The notes under the pieces were generated by a model. That model was not told where the DNA came from. It ran no database searches and was given only the letters and a program-made list of their open reading frames with translations. From Candidatus Brocadia sp. (GTDB lineage Bacteria; Planctomycetota; Brocadiia; Brocadiales; Brocadiaceae), in assembly GCA_011525665.1 (NCBI GenBank), contig WYAU01000019.1, positions 1 through 40,181 of the forward strand: a stretch of 40,181 bases of DNA, given 5' to 3'. Numbering within the stretch: position 1 is the first letter of the stretch; every line of letters begins with the position of its first letter. Positions 23,427 to 32,760 of the stretch are shown here, piece after piece. The position numbers and the translations under genes were made by a program.

Positions 23427-25225
23427 ATGTTTCAACCAATGTCATCCTTGTAATACTCGGTATCGGTTTGCTTATCTTTATTCATGAACTTGGCCACTTC
23501 CTTATGGCCAAAAAGATAGGAGTCCGGGTACTGGCATTTTCCCTGGGTTTTGGTCCGGCAATACTGAAAAAGCAGTGGGGAGAGACCGAGTATCGGCTTT
23601 CCCTCTTTCCCCTGGGAGGATATGTCAAGCTGTCTGGTGAAAGCTCGGAAGAGGAAAAGACGGGTTCTCCCTGGGAGTTTTCTTCCAAGAGCGTAGGGCA
23701 ACGCGCCTCTGTGCTTGTGGCGGGAGTGGCATTAAACGCTCTTTTAGCCTTTGTTGCCTTTATTGTCGCCTTCCAGATCGGTGTGCCTTTTATTACTCCC
23801 GAGGTAGGTCAGGTAGCGCCGGGTTGGCCGGCATGGGATGCGGGAATTCAACGCGGGGACAAGATCGTTGAGATTAATGGAAGCAAAGACCCTGATTTTG
23901 AAGACCTTTTTACGGTCGTTGCCCTGAGCAATCCGGACGACGGTGTAAATCTGAAAATTGAACGGGAGGGTAAAGTTTTTGATGTAAATGTTACGCCTAA
24001 GTACGATACCGAACATGGTATCCAGCGCATTGGAATTATGCCGGCTACCAGCCTGGAGATTGATAAAATATTTGCCTTTGAAAATAATTATTCCCCGGCC
24101 AGGGACGCCGGTATTCAGGTGAAGGACGTTATAGTTGCCGTAAATGGTAAACGGATTTCCACCGAGGATGAATTTCGGGAGGTCGAGGCGTCAAGCGCTG
24201 GGAAAGAGATCGCGCTTACGGTGCTGAGGGATAATAAGGAAGAAGAGATAATTGTGGTCCCTTTTAAGTCTACCCGATGGATGCTGGGTCTCTCCTGCGC
24301 AACTGCATTGTTAGATGGAGTAAAAAATAACAGCCTTGCAAGCCAGGCAGGTTTCCTGAAGGGTGACGAGATTGTCGAAGTTAATTCAAAACCCGTGACT
24401 GGTTTTACCGACATCAGGAAGCTCGTTATTGGCTCGGAAGAAGAAACAATTGTCTTCACGGTTAAAAGGAATGACACGATAACCCTGATTCCTGTGCTCC
24501 TTCGTGATGAAAAGGCAAAAGAAGAATTTCTGGGTGGGCTTACCCCTTTCTACGGATTGAAGGTCGATTCTCTTGTTGGGGGGTTTCCGGCAGAAAAGAT
24601 CGGATTAAAACCCGGCGATAAGATTATCTCGGTTGACGAGAAGGAGATAAAAGAATGGGGTACCCTTCTGCAGATAGTAATGATGAGCCAGGGGAAACCT
24701 CTGGTAATCGAATGGATGCGTGACAATGAGCGATTTGTATCTACTATCGTCCCCCAAAAGGACGAAAAGAATGCTATCGGTAGTATCGGGGTAAAATTCA
24801 GGGAAAAAACGGTAATAAAGCAGTATGGTCTGCTCGGTTCGTGCGTTGTGGGTACAAAAAAGGCTATCGTTAATGTGCAGAGACTGTACCTTACGATAAA
24901 GGGGTTTTTCTCCCAAAGACTTTCGACAAAGAACGTTGGGGGATTTATCCTCATCGCCCAGGCATCTTATGAGTCGGCAAAGGTGGGTTTCGGTAAATTG
25001 GTGTATTTTCTGGGTATTCTGAGCCTTCAGCTTGCTCTATTGAATATCTTGCCTGTCCCGGTGCTGGATGGAGGCCATTTGTTGTTTTTAGCTATCGAAC
25101 GGATCAAGGGATCTCCTGTGAGCCAAAGAACGCTCTCCATAGCCCAGTATATAGGTTTTGGTCTTATTATTACCCTGGTCATTTATGCCACGCGCAACGA
25201 CATCATGCGGCTGCTGACACTTTAG
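23414..25225 (+). CDS. rseP: RseP-family site-2 zinc metalloprotease with four PDZ modules
   Basis: A 603-residue intramembrane protease. HELGH at residues 24-28 and LDGGHLLFLAIE at 551-562 are the zinc-binding motifs of the site-2 protease family, each in a membrane helix. Between the second and third membrane helices I count four PDZ-like modules at about residues 125-205, 215-295, 295-375 and 378-455, each with an AG(I/F/L)xxGD-type carboxylate loop. E. coli RseP has two and is about 450 residues. The true start is ATG 23414 with AGGAG upstream. RseP cleaves anti-sigma factors and signal peptide remnants; clustering with dxr is common in bacteria. Confidence 0.92.
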   Translation: MPYVNVSTNVILVILGIGLLIFIHELGHFLMAKKIGVRVLAFSLGFGPAILKKQWGETEYRLSLFPLGGYVKLSGESSEEEKTGSPWEFSSKSVGQRASVLVAGVALNALLAFVAFIVAFQIGVPFITPEVGQVAPGWPAWDAGIQRGDKIVEINGSKDPDFEDLFTVVALSNPDDGVNLKIEREGKVFDVNVTPKYDTEHGIQRIGIMPATSLEIDKIFAFENNYSPARDAGIQVKDVIVAVNGKRISTEDEFREVEASSAGKEIALTVLRDNKEEEIIVVPFKSTRWMLGLSCATALLDGVKNNSLASQAGFLKGDEIVEVNSKPVTGFTDIRKLVIGSEEETIVFTVKRNDTITLIPVLLRDEKAKEEFLGGLTPFYGLKVDSLVGGFPAEKIGLKPGDKIISVDEKEIKEWGTLLQIVMMSQGKPLVIEWMRDNERFVSTIVPQKDEKNAIGSIGVKFREKTVIKQYGLLGSCVVGTKKAIVNVQRLYLTIKGFFSQRLSTKNVGGFILIAQASYESAKVGFGKLVYFLGILSLQLALLNILPVPVLDGGHLLFLAIERIKGSPVSQRTLSIAQYIGFGLIITLVIYATRNDIMRLLTL

Positions 25226-25255
25226 GAAATAACCCCAAAAATCTGTCCTTTTTTT

Positions 25256-27187
25256 ATGGCTGAACTAATTGATATCACCATTCCGGGGCAGAACAAGAGT
25301 TACTTGCTAAAGGATATCACCATTATCGGTCGGGCATCCACTACGGATATTCAACTCGATGACCTTATGGTTTCCCGGCACCACGCAAGGATCAGTAAAT
25401 CGAATGAAGGGTATCTTATTGAGGATCTGAACAGTCGTAATGGGGTTTTTCTGAATGGTGAACGCATAACTTCCCCCCAACCCATTCTCGGTGGCTGTAA
25501 GATCTGTATCGGGCCACATACCCTGGTCTTCCAGGACGCCGAGTCCTCGCATCCCTATCTCACGGAATACCCGCCCGGCGAGTACACACAGATTATTGTC
25601 GCTACAAAAGAGCAATCGCCGATTGGAACCATGGATGAAATTTGTCATGATACCGCCGGTAAAGAGGAATTCGAGCGATTACAAAAAAGGTTAAAAATCT
25701 TCCATGATATTACAAGGGCTATTGATAATATTTTTGATATTGACGTATTGCTCAAGGAGATTATACAGATCGTCTTTGACGTGTTTCCTTATGCCGGACG
25801 ATGCTTTGTTGCCCTGCAAGACCCCGGGGAGGCCAAAATGATAATCCGAACGATTCAAACAAGAGACCCTGCGCTCGCGGAAGAAGAGTATCTCCTGAGC
25901 CAAACGCTTGCCCGCCGCGCCATTGAGGAACGAAAATCGTTACTCATTATGGATACACAAATGGATTCCAGTGTCAGTATGAGTATAAAATTGATTGGTG
26001 CTAATTCCATCCTGTGCGCCCCCCTTATCTGTCCCCAAAGGACTTTAGGTATATTACAAATAGAAAGCAAGAGCAAAAATTACGAGTTTTCCAGGGCAGA
26101 TCTGGATCTTTTTACCGGCATTGCGTCTCAGGTGGCGTTATTAATCTATAATGCCGAACTTCTTGACGATCTCAAGAAGGCGAAGGAGCGCATTGAACAT
26201 GAGAACAAAAACCTCAGGAAGCAGCAAAAGGTTAGGTCTTCTCTTGACGCTATTGTTGGGAGGAGTTTAAAGATTAAAGAAACATTGGAATTAGTGAAAA
26301 AGGTCAGTAACTCCCCTTACAGCATCCTCATCACGGGTGAAAGCGGCACGGGAAAAGAATTAATAGCAAAGGCTATCCATTATAATAGCACAAGATCGGG
26401 TTGTCCCTTTGTGGTCGTAAACTGCGCTGCGATTCCGAGAGATTTACTCGAAAGCGAACTCTTTGGGCACGAAAAAGGGGCATTTACCGGGGCGGTAGAG
26501 ACCAAACAAGGGCTCTTCGAGGTGGCAGACAAAGGGACTATTTTCCTGGATGAAATTGGGGAAATGCATGCCCATACCCAGGCAAAGCTTCTGCGTGTTC
26601 TGCAGGAGAAGGAACTGCTGCGGGTGGGCGGAACCCGGATAATGAAGATTGATGTCCGCATCCTTGCGGCAACCAATAAAGATCTGAAGGCTGCTATCGG
26701 TAACGGGCAGTTCCGTGAGGACCTCTTTTACCGGCTAAATGTTGTGTCCATTCATATTCCACCACTGCGCGAGCGTAAGGAAGACATTGTTCTGCTTGCA
26801 GAACATTTTCTGGTACTGAGCTGTGCCGATGTCGGCAAACGGGTCAAGGGGTTTACCCCTGAAGCATTGACTTTTCTTTCAAATTATTCATGGCCCGGCA
26901 ACGTGCGGGAATTAAGAAACGTTATCGAGAGGATCGTTACCCTTGCTCCGGATGATTGCATAGTTGGGACGGAGATGCTACCGCAAGAGGTCTGCAATAC
27001 ATCTGCCGCACGGCTGCAGAAATATAAATCCGCAGGAACTCTTTATGAGGCCCAAAAACAATTGGAGATCGAGATGATCATGGATGCACTGAAATCAACA
27101 GAAGGTAATAAGTCAAAAGCGGCGGAACTGCTGGGAATCAGCCGAAAGGTGCTCTACGAAAAGATAGAAAATTATAAAATTACGTAA
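25256..27187 (+). CDS. Sigma-54-dependent transcriptional activator with FHA and GAF domains
   Basis: A 643-residue regulator. Order: FHA phosphothreonine-binding domain (about 5-95; GRASTTDIQL, SRHHA, DLNSRNGVFLNG), GAF sensor domain (about 145-300), short coiled coil, AAA+ ATPase (about 335-570) and a C-terminal Fis-type helix-turn-helix (about 600-640; NKSKAAELLGISRKVLYEKI). Walker A is GESGTGKE from residue 361. The sigma-54 contact loop GAFTGA is intact at 408-413, so it should activate sigma-54 promoters. FHA input implies control by a Ser/Thr kinase instead of a response-regulator phosphorylation. It follows rseP by 30 bases. I found no convincing sigma-54 promoter in the window, so its targets are unknown. 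Confidence 0.92.
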   Translation: MAELIDITIPGQNKSYLLKDITIIGRASTTDIQLDDLMVSRHHARISKSNEGYLIEDLNSRNGVFLNGERITSPQPILGGCKICIGPHTLVFQDAESSHPYLTEYPPGEYTQIIVATKEQSPIGTMDEICHDTAGKEEFERLQKRLKIFHDITRAIDNIFDIDVLLKEIIQIVFDVFPYAGRCFVALQDPGEAKMIIRTIQTRDPALAEEEYLLSQTLARRAIEERKSLLIMDTQMDSSVSMSIKLIGANSILCAPLICPQRTLGILQIESKSKNYEFSRADLDLFTGIASQVALLIYNAELLDDLKKAKERIEHENKNLRKQQKVRSSLDAIVGRSLKIKETLELVKKVSNSPYSILITGESGTGKELIAKAIHYNSTRSGCPFVVVNCAAIPRDLLESELFGHEKGAFTGAVETKQGLFEVADKGTIFLDEIGEMHAHTQAKLLRVLQEKELLRVGGTRIMKIDVRILAATNKDLKAAIGNGQFREDLFYRLNVVSIHIPPLRERKEDIVLLAEHFLVLSCADVGKRVKGFTPEALTFLSNYSWPGNVRELRNVIERIVTLAPDDCIVGTEMLPQEVCNTSAARLQKYKSAGTLYEAQKQLEIEMIMDALKSTEGNKSKAAELLGISRKVLYEKIENYKIT

Positions 27188-27311
27188 CAACTCAGCGCCG
27201 TACGTATGCCTACCAAAAAGAAGACTGGCGATACTTTTGTTCGTATATTATCTACAAATACCGAACGGTACTTTGCATAACGCATAAATAACAAACCCCC
27301 CGTGTTTACCC

Positions 27312-27339
27312 TTGACACAGAAGCCCCTTTTGTTATAAT
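27312..27339 (+). promoter_or_regulatory. Consensus promoter upstream of argB
   Basis: TTGACA (27312-27317), 16 bases, TATAAT (27334-27339). Both boxes are perfect consensus. The predicted start near 27346 gives a leader of about 47 bases before ATG 27393. Confidence 0.83.
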
Positions 27340-27392
27340 TTTGACTTCTTTTCATAGTATCATACTTTTGTATTAGAATAGGTGTTTAGCCC

Positions 27393-28280
27393 ATGGAAAA
27401 TGCCATACGTAAGGCGAGTGTCCTTATAGAAGCCCTTCCCTATATACGATCATTCAGAAATAAGGTGGTTGTAATCAAGTTTGGCGGAGGGGCAATGTCG
27501 AGCGATGACGTGTTGACGGGTGTGCTTCAGGATATTGTCTTTATGAAGACCGTGGGCATTTTGCCCATCCTGGTGCATGGCGGCGGTCCTCATATCAGCC
27601 AGGAAATGACGCGGAGGGGCCTGAGTCCGAGGTTTGTGGAGGGGCACAGAATTACAGACCGCGAGACACTGGAGATAGCAAAAGATGTCCTGATAAATCA
27701 GATCAGCGCTTCCATAGTAAAGAAGATTTCCGGGCTGGGCAATGAGGCTGCCTGTATCTGGGAAAATGGATACTGTCCGCTCAAGGCAGAAAAATATTAC
27801 GTTGAATCAAAGACAGAGCAGGGGGACAGGAAGAAATTAGATATTGGTTTTGTGGGAAGGGTTACGGCGATCGATAAGGACCGGTTCCTGAATTTATGTA
27901 CCTCATGTACCATTCCTATTGTACCACCGATTGCGAAGGGTGACAATGGAGACGTCTATAATGTCAATGCAGACAATGTTGCCGCATTTATTGCAAAGGC
28001 GCTTGGCGCAGAAAAGCTCGTGTTTCTTTCAAACACGCACGGCATCATGACGAAACCAAGCGATGAGACATCTTTTGCCTCTACATTGCATGAAGATGAG
28101 GTTCATACGCTTATTGAAAAAAAGATAATCAGTGACGGCATGCTTCCCAAGGCGTTGGCCTGTATCAGTGCGGTTAAAGCCGGGGTGAAAAAGGCACATA
28201 TCATTAATGGACTGATTCCCCATGCGCTTTTACTGGAAATTTTTACTGATAAAGGTGTGGGAACGCAGATTATCGTGTAG
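27393..28280 (+). CDS. argB: Acetylglutamate kinase ArgB
   Basis: A 295-residue amino-acid kinase that phosphorylates N-acetylglutamate, the second step of arginine synthesis. KFGGGAM near residue 29, LVHGGGPHIS, and the NVNADNVAAFIAKAL and KLVFLSNTHGI segments are the family motifs. The N-terminal helix before the first strand (about residues 3-22) is the feature of hexameric, arginine-inhibited kinases, so feedback inhibition by arginine is likely. It begins the arginine gene group and is followed by a terminator that partly separates it from argD. Confidence 0.95.
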   Translation: MENAIRKASVLIEALPYIRSFRNKVVVIKFGGGAMSSDDVLTGVLQDIVFMKTVGILPILVHGGGPHISQEMTRRGLSPRFVEGHRITDRETLEIAKDVLINQISASIVKKISGLGNEAACIWENGYCPLKAEKYYVESKTEQGDRKKLDIGFVGRVTAIDKDRFLNLCTSCTIPIVPPIAKGDNGDVYNVNADNVAAFIAKALGAEKLVFLSNTHGIMTKPSDETSFASTLHEDEVHTLIEKKIISDGMLPKALACISAVKAGVKKAHIINGLIPHALLLEIFTDKGVGTQIIV

Positions 28281-28287
28281 AAGATTG

Positions 28288-28315
28288 TTGTATCTGATAA
28301 TGAATATTGTATAAT
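28288..28315 (+). promoter_or_regulatory. Promoter candidate for argD overlapping the argB terminator
   Basis: TTGTAT (28288-28293), 16 bases, TATAAT (28310-28315). The predicted start near 28322 falls inside the first arm of the terminator hairpin, so transcripts from here would lack the outer G-C pairs of that hairpin. Confidence 0.6.
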
Positions 28316-28318
28316 TCA

Positions 28319-28355
28319 GGGATTGAAATCGGTGTGCTATTTCAATCCCTTTTTT
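28319..28355 (+). terminator. Terminator between argB and argD
   Basis: A perfect 11-bp stem (28319-28329 with 28339-28349), a 9-base loop and six T form a standard intrinsic terminator. It lies 38 bases after argB. Confidence 0.87.
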
Positions 28356-28388
28356 CATTTTTGAGCAGAATCTAAGGAATAAAAAAGT

Positions 28389-29570
28389 ATGAATACGAAG
28401 GAGATGAAAGAAATTTACGATCGCTATGTCATTCCCAATTATATCCGGAATCCTATTTTGCTGGTCAAAGGCAGAGGCGTGGATGTGTGGGACGCCGAGG
28501 GCAGGCGGTACCTCGACCTCTTTTCAGGCTGGGCGGTAAGCCTCTTGGGACACTGCCATCCCAACGTCGTTGCAGCCATTCAAACTCAGGCAGCAAAACT
28601 CCAGCACGCGCCAAATATCTATTTTACAGAACCGCAGGGATTGCTGGCGAAACATATCTCCGAAAAATCATTTGGCGGACAGTGCTTCTTTTGCAATAGC
28701 GGAGCTGAAGCCAATGAAGCTGCGATCAAACTCGCCCGTATCCATAACTCAAACACAGGGAAATATAAGATAATTACTTTCTCCGATTCGTTTCATGGCC
28801 GGACAATTGCCACGGTTACCGCCACTGCACAACCAAAATATCACAAAGGATTCGCACCGCTCGTTGAGGGTTTTTCCTATGTTCCTTTTAATGATCTGGA
28901 AGCGCTGAAAAAATCGATAGATGATAAGACCTGTGCCATCATGCTCGAACCTATTCAGGGGGAAGGTGGTATTAATATTGCCACCAAAGAGTTCATGCAG
29001 GGTATAAGAAGGCTGTGTGATGAGAAAGGATTGTTGATGATCCTTGACGAGGTTCAGTGCGGCATGGGGAGGTCGGGCAAATATTTTGCCTATCAGCATT
29101 ACGATATAGAACCCGATATTATGACGCTGGCAAAGGCCCTCGGCGGCGGCGTGGCTATCGGCGCTATGACGGCAAAAAAAGAAATTGCAAAGAGCCTCAT
29201 TCCCGGAAGTCATGCCTCCACGTTTGGCGGAAATCCGCTGGCGTGCGCCGCAGGGGTGGCCGTATTTGAAACGATTGAACGAGAAGGGCTTCTCGATAAT
29301 GTAAAAAAAACGGGTAGTTATTCCATAGAGCAATTGAAATTACTCCAGAAAACGCACAAAATGATAAAGGATGTACGCGGGGCTGGTCTCATGATCGGGA
29401 TCGAACTCAACGTACCGGGGGCCGAAATAATCAAAAGCTGTATCCGGGCAGGTCTCTTCCTCAACTGCACTCATGATACGGTCATCCGGTTTATGCCTCC
29501 TCTTAATGTTAAAAAAGAGCATATCGATGAGGGGCTAAACATTTTAAAATCCGTCCTTTCTGAACCTTAA
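28389..29570 (+). CDS. argD: Acetylornithine aminotransferase ArgD
   Basis: A 393-residue PLP-dependent class III aminotransferase that converts N-acetylglutamate semialdehyde to N-acetylornithine. NSGAEANEAAIKLAR, SFHGRT, LEPIQGEGG and LDEVQCGMGRSG are family motifs. The PLP lysine is in DIMTLAKALGGG, and HASTFGGNPLACAAG follows. Length is normal. It can also act on succinyl-diaminopimelate in some bacteria, so a lysine role cannot be excluded. It is preceded by its own promoter candidate and followed closely by argF. Confidence 0.95.
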   Translation: MNTKEMKEIYDRYVIPNYIRNPILLVKGRGVDVWDAEGRRYLDLFSGWAVSLLGHCHPNVVAAIQTQAAKLQHAPNIYFTEPQGLLAKHISEKSFGGQCFFCNSGAEANEAAIKLARIHNSNTGKYKIITFSDSFHGRTIATVTATAQPKYHKGFAPLVEGFSYVPFNDLEALKKSIDDKTCAIMLEPIQGEGGINIATKEFMQGIRRLCDEKGLLMILDEVQCGMGRSGKYFAYQHYDIEPDIMTLAKALGGGVAIGAMTAKKEIAKSLIPGSHASTFGGNPLACAAGVAVFETIEREGLLDNVKKTGSYSIEQLKLLQKTHKMIKDVRGAGLMIGIELNVPGAEIIKSCIRAGLFLNCTHDTVIRFMPPLNVKKEHIDEGLNILKSVLSEP

Positions 29571-29587
29571 TTAATGAGAGAATGCCT

Positions 29588-30511
29588 ATGAAATGCAAAG
29601 ATTTACTTTCAATTGCAGATCTTTCGCAAGCTGACATTGAGGAAATATTTCATGCTACAAAGGAACTCAAGGAATGGCATAACAAGGGATATGATGAAAA
29701 GTGTCTGAATGGAAAAATCCTGGGAATGATTTTCGAGAAGAGTTCCATGCGCACACGCGTTTCCTTCGAAGTGGCAATGATACAAATGGGCGGTCACGCC
29801 ATCTACCTGACTCAAAGTGACATAAACCTTGGCAAACGGGAGGCGGTAAAAGATGGTGCACGGGTGCTCTCGCGCTATGTACAGGGGATTGTGATCCGTA
29901 CGTTCGCCCAGGAGACTATTCAGGAACTGGCGCGGTATGCAACGGTACCGGTTATTAATGCCTTGTCCGATTACCTTCATCCATGCCAGGCGCTTACGGA
30001 TATGTACACTATGAAAGAAAAATTCGGCACCTATGAGCAGATCAAAATCGTCTTTATCGGGGATGGAAACAATGTTGCACGCTCTTTGGCGCAAATCTGC
30101 GCAAAACTGGATGTTCATTTCCATATTGCCTCTCCAAAAGGATATGAACTCACGCCAGATTTTATTTCCAAAACGAAACAAATGGCAGAGGGAAATGATG
30201 TCGTCCATCTGTACCAGGACCCGAAAGAGGCAATCGAAAATGCACATGTTGTTTATACCGACACATGGGTCAGCATGGGACAGGAGGCAGAAAAAGAGGC
30301 GCGCCAGCACGCCTTCAGGGGTTTTCAGATCAATAATGATATTTTGAAGTTAGCAAAGGAGGATGTAAAGGTAATGCACTGCCTGCCGGCTCACCGGGGA
30401 GAAGAGATCACGGATGAAGTTATTGATGGTCCGCACTCTATCGTCTATGACCAGGCGGAAAACAGGCTGCATGTGGAAAAGGCGCTTTTAAAACTTCTCT
30501 TACGCAAATAA
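29588..30511 (+). CDS. argF: Ornithine carbamoyltransferase ArgF
   Basis: A 307-residue enzyme that makes citrulline from ornithine and carbamoyl phosphate. The carbamoyl-phosphate loop reads SSMRTR in place of the usual [13 protein letters not shown], and [12 protein letters not shown] with the catalytic cysteine, are intact. I chose ATG 29588 because GAGAG at about 29575-29580 is well spaced for it and too close to ATG 29582. It follows argD closely, and rph starts four bases after its stop. Confidence 0.95.
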   Translation: MKCKDLLSIADLSQADIEEIFHATKELKEWHNKGYDEKCLNGKILGMIFEKSSMRTRVSFEVAMIQMGGHAIYLTQSDINLGKREAVKDGARVLSRYVQGIVIRTFAQETIQELARYATVPVINALSDYLHPCQALTDMYTMKEKFGTYEQIKIVFIGDGNNVARSLAQICAKLDVHFHIASPKGYELTPDFISKTKQMAEGNDVVHLYQDPKEAIENAHVVYTDTWVSMGQEAEKEARQHAFRGFQINNDILKLAKEDVKVMHCLPAHRGEEITDEVIDGPHSIVYDQAENRLHVEKALLKLLLRK

Positions 30512-30515
30512 AACT

Positions 30516-31232
30516 ATGAGAGTCGATAATCGTGCACCCGATGAACTACGGCCGTTAATCATCACCCGGCACTTTACCAAATATGCGGCGGGTTCTGTTC
30601 TCGTCCAGGCCGGTAATACCAAGGTCATTTGTACCGCTTCGATAGAAGAAAGCGTGCCTCCCCATGTTAAAAATACCGGCGAAGGCTGGATAACGGCGGA
30701 ATATTCCCTGCTGCCAAGTTCCACATCGGTTAGGGTTCCAAGAGAATCCACCAGGGGGAAAGTAGGGGGGAGGACCCATGAAATACAGAGGCTCATTGGC
30801 CGTTCATTGCGTTCCATCATTGATCTTGCCGTGTTAAAAGAGCGGACTATCTGGGTTGACTGTGACGTTATTCAGGCAGACGGGGGTACACGCACTGCTG
30901 CCATTACAGGTAGTTACGTGGCGTTGATGGATGCTGTTCAAGGGCTCAAGAATAAAGATCTGATCAAAGAAGACCCTGTCCTCAATAGTATTGCAGCCGT
31001 AAGCGTCGGGATTGTGAACGGCGTTGTTCTGCTAGACCTCTGCTATGCTGAAGATGCGGCAGCACAGGTAGACATGAATATAGTAATGACCGGGGATGGT
31101 AAATTTATTGAACTACAAGGTACGGGGGAAGAATATACTTTTGATGACGAACAATTAGCGGAGATGTTGAAGATGGCAAAAAAAGGCATTTGCGAGATTA
31201 CGGAAATCCAGAAAAAGGTATTGGAATTGTGA
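30516..31232 (+). CDS. rph: Ribonuclease PH
   Basis: A 238-residue phosphorolytic 3'-exonuclease that trims tRNA precursors. The N-terminal RxDxRxPDELRP pattern, [27 protein letters not shown] and [18 protein letters not shown] are diagnostic, as is the C-terminal EVQGTGEE-like segment (here [11 protein letters not shown]). It is full length. In many bacteria rph is directly followed by rdgB; here a toxin-antitoxin pair is inserted, beginning one base after the rph stop. Confidence 0.96.
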   Translation: MRVDNRAPDELRPLIITRHFTKYAAGSVLVQAGNTKVICTASIEESVPPHVKNTGEGWITAEYSLLPSSTSVRVPRESTRGKVGGRTHEIQRLIGRSLRSIIDLAVLKERTIWVDCDVIQADGGTRTAAITGSYVALMDAVQGLKNKDLIKEDPVLNSIAAVSVGIVNGVVLLDLCYAEDAAAQVDMNIVMTGDGKFIELQGTGEEYTFDDEQLAEMLKMAKKGICEITEIQKKVLEL

Positions 31233-31233
31233 A

Positions 31234-31674
31234 ATGGATGCAGATGATATTATAGAGAGACTGAAAGGCTACTTTGAGAAAAGAAAGGATATTTCTATGG
31301 CATTCCTTTTTGGTTCATGGGCAAAATGCCAGGGAGGTATTGATTCTGACGTTGATATAGCTATTTATTTTGAACCAAAGGGAAATACACTCGAATGGGA
31401 AAAAACTGACTTCTGGAGCGAAGACGAAAAATCTGTATGGTTAGACATCGAAAAGATTATTGAAAAAGAGGTCGATCTCCTGGTACTCAACAGGGCTGCC
31501 CCAACCATTGCAGACAGCGCTCTCAAGGGAATTCCCATTATCATAAAGAACAGAAATCTCTATATGGAATTTCTTTTACGAATAACTTCTGAGGCTATAG
31601 ATTTCAGGCAATGGGTTGAGTCTTATTGGAATTTTAAAGAAAAAATGAAACATGGAGTTACTGCCAGAAGATAG
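31234..31674 (+). CDS. mntA: MntA-type nucleotidyltransferase antitoxin
   Basis: A 146-residue minimal nucleotidyltransferase. The catalytic pattern G27-S28, ten residues, D39-V-D41 is intact, with a further acidic strand (VDLLVLN) as third metal ligand. In HepT/MntA modules this protein adds AMP to a tyrosine of the HEPN toxin and thereby silences it. It overlaps the downstream HEPN gene by 23 bases and starts one base after rph, so the pair is driven by the host operon. An origin by transfer is likely. Confidence 0.88.
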   Translation: MDADDIIERLKGYFEKRKDISMAFLFGSWAKCQGGIDSDVDIAIYFEPKGNTLEWEKTDFWSEDEKSVWLDIEKIIEKEVDLLVLNRAAPTIADSALKGIPIIIKNRNLYMEFLLRITSEAIDFRQWVESYWNFKEKMKHGVTARR

Positions 31675-32089
31675 AGAGCGGCTTATACGGTATGTTGACT
31701 TTATGAAGTCAGAAATATCTGATTTCCCAAAATTTTCCACGATTGATTGGAAAACATATACGGACGATAAAGACATAAGGAGAAATCTCGAGAGGTGGAT
31801 TGAAAACATTGTTAATTGCTCTATCGATATTGCCAAGGTTATTGTTGCCTCTGAAGACAGAAGGATCCCACCCTCGTATAAAGGAGCTTTGAAAGAACTC
31901 GGTTCTACCCAGTATTTTGATGAGGCTTTTGGTGATGACATTTCTCAATGGGCAGTTCTGAGAAACATACTTGCCCATGAATATTTGGACATTCGCTGGA
32001 ATACGATAAAAAATTTCATTCAAAAAGCAGAACCAATTTATAGAACGTTAATTCAAAAAATAGAAGCCATTTTGCAAACGGGAGAATAA
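31652..32089 (+). CDS. hepT: HepT-type HEPN toxin (DUF86)
   Basis: A 145-residue helical HEPN protein. The ribonuclease-type motif R104-x4-H109-x-Y111 (RNILAHEY) is intact; in the studied family members the tyrosine is the residue that MntA modifies with AMP. Toxic RNase activity is therefore expected when MntA is absent. It overlaps mntA by 23 bases and ends two bases before rdgB. No transposase or attachment site is visible around the pair. Confidence 0.88.
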   Translation: MELLPEDRERLIRYVDFMKSEISDFPKFSTIDWKTYTDDKDIRRNLERWIENIVNCSIDIAKVIVASEDRRIPPSYKGALKELGSTQYFDEAFGDDISQWAVLRNILAHEYLDIRWNTIKNFIQKAEPIYRTLIQKIEAILQTGE

Positions 32090-32091
32090 CT

Positions 32092-32724
32092 ATGACTTCG
32101 TTCGTTAATACAATACATGCAAAGACCATTTTGGTGGCCACACAAAATGAAAAAAAGAAGGCAGAGATAAAAGATATCCTCAAGGATGTTTCCGGGATAG
32201 TGCTTGTGGGTACGGAAGATTTTCCTTTTTTGCCGGAGGTAAAAGAAGACGGGACTACCTTTCAGGAAAACGCCATAAAAAAGGCAACTATTCTGGCAAA
32301 GGCCTGCAATACCTGGGCAATGGCGGATGATTCAGGGCTTGAAATTGATGCACTGAATGGACGTCCCGGTGTCTATTCCTGCAGGTATGCGGGTGCAAAT
32401 GCAACCGATGAACAAAATATAGAAAAAGTATTGTCTGAATTAAGAGGCGTGCAAAAGGAAAGGCGCACGGCGCGGTTTGTCTGCACTAGCGCCTTGGCCG
32501 GTCCACAGGGGTTGTTTTTTGTTGTCGAGGGTCGTTGTGAGGGATTTATTACCGAAGAACCTAAGGGAAAATATGGTTTTGGATATGACCCTGTCTTTTA
32601 CGTGCCCGATTACCATCAAACCCTTGCGGAATTACATCCTTCAATCAAGAATAAGATCAGCCATCGCGCCAATGCGCTGAAGCAATTCAAGGAACGGATA
32701 AGATCCCTGATTCAAAGGATTTAA
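32092..32724 (+). CDS. rdgB: XTP/dITP diphosphatase RdgB (HAM1 family)
   Basis: A 210-residue nucleotide-pool cleaning enzyme that hydrolyses deaminated purine triphosphates such as dITP and XTP. ATQNEKKKAEI, ADDSGLEIDALNGRPGVYS and RYAG near the middle, and GYDPVFY and SHRANAL near the end, are the family motifs. The N-terminus is about ten residues longer than usual before the KTILVATQN strand. It starts two bases after hepT, and GGGAG inside hepT supplies a ribosome binding site. Confidence 0.94.
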   Translation: MTSFVNTIHAKTILVATQNEKKKAEIKDILKDVSGIVLVGTEDFPFLPEVKEDGTTFQENAIKKATILAKACNTWAMADDSGLEIDALNGRPGVYSCRYAGANATDEQNIEKVLSELRGVQKERRTARFVCTSALAGPQGLFFVVEGRCEGFITEEPKGKYGFGYDPVFYVPDYHQTLAELHPSIKNKISHRANALKQFKERIRSLIQRI

Positions 32725-32760
32725 TTGCGTGAGAAAATTCATGGCGTCATGGTGATTGGT

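Noticed and set aside
29609-30310. A 233-codon open frame on the - strand
   Set aside because: It is fully antisense to argF, Cys/His/Phe-rich and without a recognisable domain; a shadow of the real gene.
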